Below, in pieces: positions 25,923 through 34,414 of a DNA stretch of 64,000 nucleotides. The translations under genes and the position numbers were made by a program. Position 1 is the first letter of the stretch. Each line of letters opens with the position of its first letter. Location: positions 3,600,501 through 3,664,500 of the forward strand of contig NZ_CP016534.2 of the NCBI RefSeq assembly GCF_001687565.2, read 5' to 3'. The stretch is from Planococcus antarcticus DSM 14505 (GTDB taxonomy: Bacteria; Bacillota; Bacilli; Bacillales_A; Planococcaceae). Below the pieces are notes generated by a model. The model saw only the letters and a list, made by a program, of their open reading frames with translations, searched no databases and was not told the origin of the DNA.

Positions 25923-26266
25923 ACTTCTTCTCCTCCTTCTAAAAATGAATCCATGAGTTTTTTGACAAATTTCCACTCCAAACGCTTTTCTATATAGCCT
26001 TCTCTGCCTAGAGATGTGAGTTTATAATACTTTCTTCTTCCACCCGGCCCTTGTTCATCCCCCCAGTAAGAAGCGATCCATTTGTTTTTTTCTAGTCGCT
26101 TTAAAGACAGATACAGTGTGCCTTCTTTTAGTTCGAATTGTTCTTCGCTTTTTTCACGTACGATTTTGGCAATTTCATATCCATACATATCTCTTCCGTG
26201 TAAAAGAGAAAGAATTAATGTATCGATATGCCCTTTTAATACCTCTTTATTAATATCCATTTCCAC
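25919..26266 (-). CDS. PadR-family transcriptional regulator
   Basis: 115 aa winged-helix protein: NKEVLKGHIDTLILSLLHGRDMYGYEIAKIVREKSEEQFELKEGTLYLSLKRLEKNKWIASYWGDEQGPGGRRKYYKLTSLGREGY is the typical PadR domain with the GGRRKYY wing. GAGGAGTGTGGAA precedes ATG. It is followed by the coupled HAAS gene. Such regulators usually repress their own operon in response to a small molecule. Confidence 0.92.
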   Translation of the reverse strand: MEMDINKEVLKGHIDTLILSLLHGRDMYGYEIAKIVREKSEEQFELKEGTLYLSLKRLEKNKWIASYWGDEQGPGGRRKYYKLTSLGREGYIEKRLEWKFVKKLMDSFLEGGEEV

Positions 26267-26464
26267 ACTCCTCGTTATTAATATAATTTATAATACTCTA
26301 TAATACAAGGTATTAATTATTAGTTTATTGCATGTCTTTTTTTATATCCTTTAAATTTATTTGTTCTTTTTAAATATCATTACACTAAGTGTAAAGTCAG
26401 ATTAAGCTTAAAAGTTTTCATCGTCGACATTCTAAACTACAACGGCTAGTTATGTTAGTGAAAA

Positions 26465-26605
26465 AACATAGGATTACCCTTCAAAAAGGAAACCTATCAG
26501 CGCAGGCGCGTCCAGGAGCTGGGCGAAGCGATAAGACAGGTGCTCTTTTCTGACTTATCGCGGGAGCCATACCCAAAGCAGCCGAAGCGGTTTATAAAAG
26601 GATGA
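26465..26605. repeat. Degenerate GC-rich interspersed repeat
   Basis: AGCGCAGGCGCGTCCAGGAGC, GGGCGAAGCGATAAGACAGG, CTTATCGCGGGAGCC and AGCAGCCGAAGCGG. It is a diverged relative of the other copies. The rest of the 26267-26643 gap is AT-rich with no gene seen. Confidence 0.5.
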
Positions 26606-26643
26606 TTCTTAAGTTCAACATATGTAAATTAAGCAAAAAAAAA

Positions 26644-26660
26644 CACCTCTTAAAGAGGTG
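26644..26660 (-). terminator. Terminator of the cupin gene
   Basis: CACCTCT / AGAGGTG arms followed on the minus strand by a run of nine T. Confidence 0.75.
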
Positions 26661-26737
26661 CATCTTCGTTTATATTGCATATAATTTTAATGAAGAATTA
26701 TTCTGTGCTTCAAAAAACTTGTTACTTTTTTACTCTT

Positions 26738-27151
26738 TTATTCTTCCTGTCCTGCTTTTTTAGCAACTGCCTTAGTTTCATGAACCGTGCCGTGTGGATG
26801 TTCAGGCGGTGCGTAAATCGAATAGATTTTCAACGGATTATCGCCCTTATTTGTAACGTTATGCCATTTTCCTGCTGGAGTCATGATGGCATAATCATCT
26901 TCGGCATTTTCTTCAAATGTAAGGTCATCTTCGCTCTCGCCCATCTGGACAAGCCCTTTTCCAGCTTCGATTCGCAGGAATGGATCGCCTTGATGGACTT
27001 CGAGGCCGATGTCATCCCCCACTCTAATGCTCATTACGGTTACCTGCAGGTTTTTTCCTGTCCATAATGCAGTGCGGAATATGTCAGTTTGCTTAGTTGT
27101 CTCATCGATATTTACGACAAACGATACTGCTCCATAATCTTTTAATTCCAT
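26738..27151 (-). CDS. Cupin-domain protein
   Basis: 137 aa from ATG at 27151, preceded by GGAGGAGGAATTGGCA (the frame to 27169 would begin within the ribosome site). Cupin motif 1 is diverged (LEVHQGDPFLRIEAGKGLVQMG) and motif 2 reads DDYAIMTPAGKWHNVTNKGDNPLKIYSIYAPPEHPHGTVHETK. The ending EHPHGTVHxTKAxA is typical of a conserved Bacillales cupin of unknown function, possibly sugar-related. It is not obviously linked to its neighbours. Confidence 0.85.
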   Translation of the reverse strand: MELKDYGAVSFVVNIDETTKQTDIFRTALWTGKNLQVTVMSIRVGDDIGLEVHQGDPFLRIEAGKGLVQMGESEDDLTFEENAEDDYAIMTPAGKWHNVTNKGDNPLKIYSIYAPPEHPHGTVHETKAVAKKAGQEE

Positions 27152-27232
27152 TGCCAATTCCTCCTCCAAATTTTCTTAACAGCCTTCTATACTTCTGTTC
27201 GGGCTGCCTGAAACAATTCGAAAGGCTCTTTC

Positions 27233-27910
27233 CTACACCAGCAATTGCTTGACCAATTCCTTGTTTCGTTTTTTGAATACTTCATTATGAGAGGATACCA
27301 TCGCGATTTTGTTGGCATCCGGCTGAATGTAATGCTTGGCTTTATTGACTGCATTTGCCGCATCGTGGAATGTCCCGGCAATCGAATTCAGTTTCCCTTC
27401 ATGGTGGAGGATGTCACCCGCTGCAAAGAGGCCAGACACTGAAGATTCACTGCTTTCGGTGCCTGCGATGTAATAACCGGCAGCAATGTTAATGTTCAAT
27501 GGGCTGTTCCCAAGTAGACTAATATCTCGTTCGTAGCCGTGATTGATGATCATTTCGTCGATCGGCAGCACTTGAACTTCTTTTGTTTGCTCATGAGTCA
27601 GTTCGACAAACTCGATGGCGTCCCGATTATCGGAAGCGATCAGGCGGGTGATATGGGTATGGAGGCAGCAAATGGCTGATCCGTTCATCAATTGTGTCAC
27701 CTGTGCCTCGTGTCCTGCAAGTTCCGGCTTGCGGTAAGTGACGTAAACTTGCTTGGCAATCGGCTCCAACTCATTGGCCCAGTCGATTGCCGAATTTCCG
27801 CCTCCTGAGATGAGGACCGTCTTGTCTTTAAAGCGTTCCAGTGATTTGACCGTGTAATTCAGATTGGATACTTCAAAGTGTTCGGCTGCAGCGATATGTA
27901 CAAGGCACAT
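27233..27910 (-). pseudogene. FAD-dependent ferredoxin/flavodoxin-NADP reductase, N-terminally truncated
   Basis: Only the C-terminal two thirds of a YcgT/YumC-type (IruO-like) reductase remain: AEHFEVSNLNYTVKSLERFKDKTVLISGGGNSAIDWANELEPIAKQVYVTYRK is the NADPH domain, and SGLFAAGDILHHEGKLNSIAGTFHDAANAVNKAKHYI the end of the FAD domain. The N-terminal FAD-binding GxGxxG region, about 110 residues, is missing, and the sequence upstream is the leader of the divergent permease. Such reductases help iron release from siderophores or heme, which fits the next gene. Confidence 0.75.
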
Positions 27911-28001
27911 TTTTAATTTAATGAATACGAACTTCTATACTAAAGGAGAGAAATTCTGATTTTAGAACTTCTCTTTTATTCTTAGGAAAAGATGATGATC
28001 T

Positions 28002-29000
28002 ATGAGCCCTAAAATTCCCTTTCCAATTAAATTTATTTTAAGCCTGCTTTTACTAGTACTGACACTTATCGTCTCGTTGATTTTCGGGGCTGCGGATATC
28101 AGCCTGAAAGAAGTAGGACTGGCGTTATTTTTAACCAGTTCCAGTGACGGCATCGGAGTCATTCGGGAAATACGGTTGCCGCGCGAGATTGCCGCCATCT
28201 TTGTCGGTTCCGCTCTTGCAGTGTCTGGAGCCATGATGCAGGGCATCACACGCAATGACCTCGCGGACCCTGGAATTATCGGCATCAACTCCGGAGCGGG
28301 TGTCGCCATTGCAGTGTTCTTCTTATTTATTCCTGTAGAAGTTGGCGCTTTTGCTTACTTACTGCCCGTTGTTGCTTTTGGTGGAGCACTTTTGACGGCT
28401 GTTTTGATTTATGTATTTTCGTACTCTCGCAGTACAGGACTGTAACCTATCCGTTTAGTACTTGTCGGAATCGGCTTTTCCATGGCATTGTCTGGTGTCA
28501 TGATTGTGTTAATTTCTTCTGCTGAACCGGAAAAAGTTGATTTTATTGCCAATTGGCTGGCCGGCAGTGTTTGGGGAGCGGATTGGCCGTTTATCGTTGC
28601 CATTGTTCCGTGGTTGTTGGTGCTGATTCCGTTTACGTTATATAAAGCTAACCGCATGAATGTTCTTGGTCTTAGTGACCCTGTCGCTGTAGGCATCGGC
28701 GTTTCCATTGAAAAAGAACGACTGGTCCTGTTGCTGGCTGCCGTCGCTTTGGCTGCTTCAGCTGTTTCAGTTACCGGCGGGATTGCGTTTATTGGCCTGA
28801 TGGCGCCACATATTGCAAAAGCCATCGTCGGTCCTCGCCATCAACTGTTCCTGCCGCTCGCCATCCTGATTGGTGGCTGGTTCCTGCTGCTGGCAGATAC
28901 CGTCGGCCGGAACCTGCTTGAACCATCCGGAATTCCAGCAGGCATCATGGCTGCGCTGATCGGAGCCCCTTATTTTATCTATTTGCTATTAAAAAAATGA
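28002..29000 (+). pseudogene. FecCD-family siderophore permease with in-frame stop
   Basis: A complete iron-siderophore permease of 333 codons except for TAA at 28443-28445. Before it: LVLTLIVSLIFGAADISLKEVG, VIREIRLPREIAAIFVGSALAVSGAMMQGITRNDLADPGIIGINSGAGVAIA. After it, in the same frame: PIRLVLVGIGFSMALSGVMIVLISS to GGIAFIGLMAPHIAKAIVGPRHQLFLPLAILIGGWFLLLADTVGRNLLEPSGIPAGIMAALIGAPYFIYLLLKK. The stop lies where homologues read TGLSPIRL or TGLTPIRL. No ATPase or binding-protein gene is adjacent. With the truncated reductase this looks like a decayed iron-uptake locus. Confidence 0.85.
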
Positions 29001-29010
29001 CAGACAAAAA

Positions 29011-29047
29011 AAACAGTAAACTTCATTGCGAAGCTTACTGTGTTTTT
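29011..29047. terminator. Bidirectional terminator
   Basis: AACAGTAAACTTC pairs with GAAGCTTACTGTG with flanking A and T runs, between the convergent permease remnant and channel gene. Confidence 0.75.
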
Positions 29048-29117
29048 ATTTGCCTGAAAGCATCGGTCTAATGCGTTCTGCTGATCCGAACACCTTGATC
29101 ACTTTGAACGGTTGCAT

Positions 29118-29381
29118 TTATTTCATTTCCAGCTGTTTTTGCTTATTGCGCATCTGCATCGATACTTTCAAGATTAAACTCAACATGACACCGATGCCCG
29201 TAATTGTATAAAGAATCGTAAAAATTTTTCCGAAATCTGTCACTGGCTCAAGTGTTTCGGAATCGACTGTCGTCAGGATTGCCACACTGAAGTACAGCAC
29301 GTCCACTACAGAGAAACCTTCCATAATCGAATAAAAAATAGTACCTGATAATAAGATCATAACGGTCAATCCAAGCAACAC
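29118..29381 (-). CDS. Small two-helix ion-channel protein with altered selectivity filter
   Basis: 87 aa if it starts at GTG 29381, which has AAGGAG six bases upstream; a TTG at 29405 in the same frame lacks a ribosome site. The layout is TM1 (VLLGLTVMILLSGTIFYSIME), pore helix (VVDVLYFSVAILTTV), filter region and TM2 (FTILYTITGIGVMLSLILKV) of the Ion_trans_2 family. In K+ channels the filter reads TVGYGD; here it is TVDSETLEPVTDFGK, lacking the GYG core. It may conduct other ions or be non-selective. A single gene. Confidence 0.75.
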   Translation of the reverse strand: MLLGLTVMILLSGTIFYSIMEGFSVVDVLYFSVAILTTVDSETLEPVTDFGKIFTILYTITGIGVMLSLILKVSMQMRNKQKQLEMK

Positions 29382-29519
29382 TTGAAACTCCTTATTTCGG
29401 ATCAATGGGAAACAGTTTTCAGCATTCTTCTAAGGTCAAAATAAAAGATATCACGCTAGTCGGCCCTCTTTCAGTTTCTTTTTCACCATTTCTTCAGTAT
29501 ACGGGTTTCCAATAAAAAA

Positions 29520-29552
29520 AAGCCAACAACCATCGCAATTGTCGGCTTTTTA
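29520..29552 (-). terminator. Terminator of the EAL gene
   Basis: Minus-strand AGCCGACAATTG and CGATGGTTGTTGGCT arms followed by TTTTTTTT, just beyond the stop codon. Confidence 0.8.
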
Positions 29553-29554
29553 CT

Positions 29555-30559
29555 TTACGCTTTTACGTGCTGTTCGTACAAAGGCAATGCTGCTGGCTTA
29601 CCAAAATAATAGCCTTGGAATAATTGATACCCGCTCTGCTTCAGCCACTCAAAGTCTTGGCGCGTTTCAATGCCTTCCGCCAATGGAATAGAACCGATTT
29701 CAAGGGCTTTCCGCAAGAATTTCTTGGCGACTCTCTGCTTTTCTAAATCTGTCGCAACATCCTGGACAAACTTCATATCCAGCTTCATATACTTCGGTTT
29801 CATATCTGCCAGCATCTCAATGGTGCTGTAGCCTTCGCCCACGTCATCCAATGCGTAATCGAATCCTCTTTCCCGATAATACGTCAGTATTTTTTTCAAA
29901 TGGTCAAGGTCATCCACTTTTTCCGTTTCTACCACTTCAAATACCAGTAACTTTGGATCAACGCCTAATTTCTTAGACAAAGAAATTGTTGAACTTAAGC
30001 AAAACTCGGGCGAATAAATGGAAGTAGGGATAAAGTTAATGAACGCCTTTTCCCCTTTTAGTGCAGCTGAATATTTCACAGCAGTCATTCTACAAACCCG
30101 GTCCAATGCGTACAAACGTCCGCGGGTTTTGGCCGCCGGAAAAATTTCATTCGGGTAGATCATCGAACCGTCTTCGTTTTGAAAACGTGCCAGCATTTCA
30201 TAGGCAAAAATGTTTTCATCCGTATCCACAATCGGCTGATAATGGCAGGTAAGCCGTTCGTTTGCGATGACGTCATCTATCCATTCCGTTTCGAAAACCT
30301 GAGCCATCCTGTCCAATGGCTGCCAGGCTTCCTGATTGATGCGAAACACTACTTGACTCACATCCAGCAAATCGCTACAAAAATCCAGAAATTCCCTGGC
30401 ACCTACTTCATCCATCTGCAGCTTATCGCCTCTACTGCTGATTTCAATTCCTCTTCTTTCCAAATGATCTATGACCGTCTGCAACGCTGAAAGATTGGTT
30501 TTCCCTTCCAGCTTGATTTCAAATTTGATAGCTGTAACTGAGCAGTTATTGCATTGCAC
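29555..30559 (-). CDS. EAL-domain protein (c-di-GMP phosphodiesterase)
   Basis: 334 aa from GTG at 30559 with AGAGGAG nine bases upstream. The EAL domain spans about residues 95-330 and keeps the metal and catalytic residues: E121 in YEML (EAL position), N in AFINFIP, E in FEVVETE, the paired D in ALDDVGEGYS, K in YMKLDM, E in LAEGIET and Q in LFQGYYFGKP. It is therefore probably an active hydrolase of c-di-GMP. The first 90 residues are not a recognised sensor domain; they open with MQCNNC, a pair of cysteines that could bind metal or be redox-active. A class I c-di-GMP riboswitch lies at 49.9 kb. Confidence 0.9.
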   Translation of the reverse strand: MQCNNCSVTAIKFEIKLEGKTNLSALQTVIDHLERRGIEISSRGDKLQMDEVGAREFLDFCSDLLDVSQVVFRINQEAWQPLDRMAQVFETEWIDDVIANERLTCHYQPIVDTDENIFAYEMLARFQNEDGSMIYPNEIFPAAKTRGRLYALDRVCRMTAVKYSAALKGEKAFINFIPTSIYSPEFCLSSTISLSKKLGVDPKLLVFEVVETEKVDDLDHLKKILTYYRERGFDYALDDVGEGYSTIEMLADMKPKYMKLDMKFVQDVATDLEKQRVAKKFLRKALEIGSIPLAEGIETRQDFEWLKQSGYQLFQGYYFGKPAALPLYEQHVKA

Positions 30560-30844
30560 GATCTATCACTCCTCTTTATATATGGTATTTATAGTTTACT
30601 TTATAAGTCATAAGAACTGTTGATTTTTTGGTAAATAGTTCTTTTTTTCTTTTAATGGTCGAATTTATTATTAATCCATACAATGATACTAAGTACATAT
30701 TCTTAATTTAAAGGATATTTTCAGTTGAGCGAGAATTTATTTTAGTATATGGGAAGAATCAAGTCCCTCCTCCCTGCTTTCTTCATATTGCTTTTCACGA
30801 AAAAGAACAGTCTGCTCTTATTTCAGTTAAAAAGGAGAATGATC

Positions 30845-31381
30845 ATGGGGAAAATCATTGTAGCGATGTATTTGACGCTCGACGGAGTCATGGAGGAACC
30901 GTCCTGGACTGCGCCCTACTGGGATGATGAGATAGCCAAATTTCAGCTCAATTTATTGTTCCGTAGCGACGCACTCCTGCTCGGGCGGGTGACGTATGAA
31001 GGGTTTGCCGCAGCATGGCCGTCGGCAGAAGATCAAGAGGGTTTTGCCAACAGGATGAACCAATTGCCGAAGTATGTGGCTTCCACCACATTGAAACGCA
31101 CGGAATGGAATGCACGCCTGATCACCAGCAATGTAGCGCAAGAAGTAGCCAAGCTGAAAAAAACCGGACAGCGGCTATTGGTCTACGGCAGTGCAGAACT
31201 TATCGAAACTTTGCTGAAGCATGATTTGATCGACGAAATGCATCTGATGACCTTTCCGCTCATATTGGGAGAAGGCAAGCGGTTGTTCAAGGAAAATGCC
31301 GACCAGAAAATGTTCAATCTGAAGGAAATTCGTTCAACCGATGCAGGCGTACTAATCGCCAGCTATACGCCGGACAGATAA
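30845..31381 (+). CDS. Dihydrofolate reductase-like protein (RibD C-terminal domain)
   Basis: 178 aa from ATG at 30845, preceded by AAAAAGGAGAATGATC; the 30749 start has no site. MGKIIVAMYLTLDGVMEEP, LLLGRVTYEGFAAAWP, FANRMNQLPKYVASTTL and LLVYGSAELIETLLKHDLIDEMHLMTFPLILGEGKRLF are the marks of the YwjB/YyaP group, small NADPH-dependent reductases of unknown substrate. Own terminator. Confidence 0.88.
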   Translation: MGKIIVAMYLTLDGVMEEPSWTAPYWDDEIAKFQLNLLFRSDALLLGRVTYEGFAAAWPSAEDQEGFANRMNQLPKYVASTTLKRTEWNARLITSNVAQEVAKLKKTGQRLLVYGSAELIETLLKHDLIDEMHLMTFPLILGEGKRLFKENADQKMFNLKEIRSTDAGVLIASYTPDR

Positions 31382-31390
31382 AACCACAAC

Positions 31391-31420
31391 AAAAAGGCTC
31401 CTGTAAGAGGAGCCTTTTTT
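31391..31420 (+). terminator. Terminator of the dihydrofolate reductase-like gene
   Basis: AAAAAGGCTCCT pairs with AGGAGCCTTTTTT around five bases, ten bases after the stop codon. Confidence 0.85.
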
Positions 31421-31429
31421 CAGCTTGTT

Positions 31430-31815
31430 GAAAAAGTCTTCATGCTTTCATTTCGATGCAGGCGGACGCGTTCCACGGGCACAGCTTCTGCCGTTGGAGT
31501 CGTCGCCTTCCGCTGCACTCAAGGAATAACGAGTTCACAAAATGGTTTGGAGAAGCGTCCGCTCGTAAACCCTTCTGCTCCTACAGCGTTTCACGCTGCA
31601 TCGCAAAAAATTGGCTGAATAGCGTTCGGCCAAGTCTTTCCTGCGAGACGGCCGAGACCCCACAGGGAGCGAAGTGACCGAGGAGGCTTGGACGCGAGCC
31701 CGGGCAGCAGGGCTACGCGACGTCCTGTCGCGCCTGCTGCATGACCCACATCCTGTGGGCCCGAAAGCGAGCGGTAAGCTTTGGAAACCCATGGCTTGTT
31801 AGAAGTTTCTCGACA
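31430..31815. repeat. Large GC-rich interspersed repeat (two modules)
   Basis: Module one (31430-31530) has GATGCAGGCGGACGCGTTCCACGGGC and GAGTCGTCGCCTTCCGCTGCACTC. Module two (31535-31800) has CATGACCCACATCCTGTGGGCCCGAAAGCGAGCGG and GCGACGTCCTGTCGCGCC, the reverse complements of phrases at 16430-16500. Open frames within it on both strands are artefacts of its GC content. It fills the whole gap downstream of the ABC permease. Confidence 0.75.
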
Positions 31816-31829
31816 GCCTTTTTTTGCAG

Positions 31830-32867
31830 TCATGCTTTAGAAAATTTCTTTTTGGCGTAAACATAGGTGACTGCCAGAGCAGCGACTAAAACGCCACCTT
31901 TGATGATATCAAAAGCGTAATAGGGAAGGTTTAGTATGGTCAAGCCGTTCAACAGGATACCGATGACCGCAGCGCCAAAAAAGGTGCCGAGTGCATTCGG
32001 TTTGCCTGCTCCTAAAACCGAGTAGCCGACAAAGACAGCCGCGACCGCCTCCATCATCAATGGAGCCCCGGCATCAATCTGCCCCGAACCCACACGTGCC
32101 GTGAACAGGATACCTGCCATGGAAGCAAAAACGCCTGATACCACATAAGCCGTAAACTTCACTTTTTTGACGCTGACGCCTGACAGCGTAGCCGCTTCGG
32201 CATTTCCGCCGGTCATATAGAGCACTCTTCCCCAGCGTGTGTGGTTAAGAACCACATAGGAAGCCAGAACCATTACCAGCATGATCCAAACCGGAACCGG
32301 CAAGCCCAGTATCTGACCTTGGCCAATCCACAGAAACGCTTCCGACAATTGCCCTGGTGCAGTTCCACCTGAAGTCAACGGCATATTATTATAGATTGAA
32401 TAGCCTTCCGTATAGGTTCGGTGCAAGCCGGCCACGATATACATCATGCTCAAAGTCGCCAGCAGATCCGGAATACCAATGACCACAATAAGAAAGCTGT
32501 TGACCGCTCCAACCAGCACCCCGATCAATAGCGGCAAGATCAGCACGAGCCACAGCGGCATATCGTACCAAACCATCAATGAAGCAGAAACGACCGTCGA
32601 TAAGGACATCGTCGACCCCACGGACAGATCAAAGCCATCCACCACCAGCGTAAACGTCACGCCTAAAGCAAGTAACGTAACAATGGAAATGGAGCGCAGG
32701 ATGTCCGAGAAATTACCGTATGTAAAAAAGGCATCGCTGATTGTGCTGAAATAAAAAATAATGAAAACGAGCAAAGCGATGGCGCCATATTTAAATAGAA
32801 ACTGAATTGCGTTGTCTTTCACCGAGCTCTTGTTTTTCCCCAAGTCCTTCTTTTCCGCCACTTGCAT
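31830..32867 (-). CDS. Sugar-type ABC transporter permease (putative methylthioribose importer)
   Basis: 345 aa, RbsC-like, about eight to ten transmembrane segments. Signature segments are SIVTLLALGVTFTLVVDGFDLSVGSTMSLSTVVSASL, LIVVIGIPDLLATLSMMYIVAGLHRTYTEGYSIYN and VYMTGGNAEAATLSGVSVKKVKFTAYVVSGVFASMAGILFTARVGSGQ (the EAA-like loop). The start overlaps the end of the ATPase gene by 77 bp. As last gene of mtnK-mtnA-SBP-ATPase-permease under a SAM riboswitch it most likely carries methylthioribose; a ribose or AI-2-like substrate is the alternative. Confidence 0.88.
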   Translation of the reverse strand: MQVAEKKDLGKNKSSVKDNAIQFLFKYGAIALLVFIIFYFSTISDAFFTYGNFSDILRSISIVTLLALGVTFTLVVDGFDLSVGSTMSLSTVVSASLMVWYDMPLWLVLILPLLIGVLVGAVNSFLIVVIGIPDLLATLSMMYIVAGLHRTYTEGYSIYNNMPLTSGGTAPGQLSEAFLWIGQGQILGLPVPVWIMLVMVLASYVVLNHTRWGRVLYMTGGNAEAATLSGVSVKKVKFTAYVVSGVFASMAGILFTARVGSGQIDAGAPLMMEAVAAVFVGYSVLGAGKPNALGTFFGAAVIGILLNGLTILNLPYYAFDIIKGGVLVAALAVTYVYAKKKFSKA

Positions 32868-34347
32868 ACCATAAAATCCTTTCTTGGGTCGCTTCTTGTC
32901 GTGACAATTCTTTCACGATTTGACCGTTGCACATGACGAGAATGCGATCGGAAATTCCAATCGCTTCATGAATTTCACTTGAAAAATACAAACACCCTTT
33001 ACCGCTTTCAGCTAATTGGCGAATCAATTTAAAAATATCAACTTTGGCTCCGATATCGACGCCTTTGGTCGGTTCATCAAACAGGTACAGAGCGGAATCG
33101 AGGGAGATCCATTTGCCGATGGCCACTTTCTGCTGGTTCCCGCCACTTAAATGGACAAGTGGCGTTTCTGTGCTGCCGGTTTTGATACGCAGCCGCTCAA
33201 TGATTTCATTGGCAAAGTGCTTTTCAGCTTTCCGATCCATCAAAAGACACTTGGAGAATTTTTTCAAATTGGGAAATGACGCATTGGTTTCCAGCGATTC
33301 CTGAACAAATAACCCTTCTTTTCGCCTTTCTTCGGGAATCAGCGCCATTCCCGCCTTGATCGCATCTGCCGGATGTTTGATTTTGGCCCTCTTTCCCGCA
33401 AGCTTAATCGTTCCGGATGTTAAAGGGGTCCCGCCGAACAAAGCTTTGGCGAGCTCCGTTTTGCCGGCACCCACCAGTCCGACGACTCCTACCACTTCGC
33501 CCGCTGCAACCGACAACGATAAATCCTTGAGCTTTTGGCCATCCGATAAATTCGCCACCTCCAGCAAAGCCGTTCCAATGTCATGCGCCCGCGGCTCCAA
33601 TTCGTGGCTGAGTGCTGCACCGAGCATCGCTTCAATCACCCCTTCCTGATCGGCCTGAGCCGTATCGTAGGTTTTAACAAGGGTCCCTTCCCGCATGACA
33701 GTGATCCGATCGCTGATTTCAAATACTTCCGGCAGACGATGAGAAATGAAGACGCATCCGACACCCTGCGCTTTTAATTTCGCGATGACGGCATACAGTT
33801 TTTCCGATTCGCGAATCGAAAGCGGAGCCGTCGGTTCATCGAAAATAATGATTTTCGCCGAATGGACCAATGCTCTGGCAATCAGCACCATCTGCTTTTC
33901 CGCTAATGTCAGGCTCGCCGCTTTCTGCTGAACATTGATCGTGTCCGCCTGCAGCTCGTGCAGCACCATATGGGCGCGTTCATTGATCCTCTTTTTGGAT
34001 ACGAATAAATTTCCCTTTTCTGCAAATGTATCAAGAAGGATATTTTCCGCAACGTTCAACTCGGATACAATGGCGGTATCCACTTCCTGATAGACACAGT
34101 AGATCCCCTGCTCTTTGGCTGCCCTCGTCGACTCCAGCTGAATGGCGGCGCCCTCTAGGTAGATTGATCCTTCATCCTGTTGATAGACGCCCGACAGGAT
34201 TTTGATCAAGGTGCTTTTTCCTGCACCGTTGACGCCAAGAATCGCATGAACTTCCCCTTTGTTCAATTGGAATTCCGCTCCTTGAAGCGCCGTCACTGTG
34301 CCGAATTTCTTTCCAATGGCGGCCATCGAAAGTAAAGGTTCTACCAT
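32791..34347 (-). CDS. Sugar-type ABC transporter ATPase (putative methylthioribose importer)
   Basis: 518 aa, RbsA-like tandem ATPase. Domain 1 has LGVNGAGKSTLIKILSGV (Walker A), ASLTLAEKQMVLIARAL and IIFDEPTAPL (Walker B); domain 2 has VGLVGAGKTELAKALFGG, VHLSGGNQQKVAIGKWI and LFDEPTKGVDIGAK. The first signature motif is degenerate (LTLAEKQ for LSGGQ), as in some other rbsA-type proteins. The C-terminus extends about 20 residues beyond the usual ILWYASGG, through the overlap with the permease. AAAGGGGCATTTCT precedes ATG. Confidence 0.9.
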   Translation of the reverse strand: MVEPLLSMAAIGKKFGTVTALQGAEFQLNKGEVHAILGVNGAGKSTLIKILSGVYQQDEGSIYLEGAAIQLESTRAAKEQGIYCVYQEVDTAIVSELNVAENILLDTFAEKGNLFVSKKRINERAHMVLHELQADTINVQQKAASLTLAEKQMVLIARALVHSAKIIIFDEPTAPLSIRESEKLYAVIAKLKAQGVGCVFISHRLPEVFEISDRITVMREGTLVKTYDTAQADQEGVIEAMLGAALSHELEPRAHDIGTALLEVANLSDGQKLKDLSLSVAAGEVVGVVGLVGAGKTELAKALFGGTPLTSGTIKLAGKRAKIKHPADAIKAGMALIPEERRKEGLFVQESLETNASFPNLKKFSKCLLMDRKAEKHFANEIIERLRIKTGSTETPLVHLSGGNQQKVAIGKWISLDSALYLFDEPTKGVDIGAKVDIFKLIRQLAESGKGCLYFSSEIHEAIGISDRILVMCNGQIVKELSRQEATQERILWYASGGKEGLGEKQELGERQRNSVSI

Positions 34348-34414
34348 AGAAATGCCCCTTTCTGATAAAAGAGCTGTCCCATCTTTCAGGACAGCTCGAA
34401 ATGGTGAAGATTAT

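Noticed and set aside
16362..31829. Insertion sequences or phage remnants in the repeat-rich gaps
   Set aside because: No transposase, integrase or phage structural frame in any of the gaps; the repeats have no coding capacity.
31535..31833. Minus-strand frames of 80-85 codons downstream of the ABC permease
   Set aside because: They are GC-driven open frames inside an interspersed repeat, without a ribosome site.
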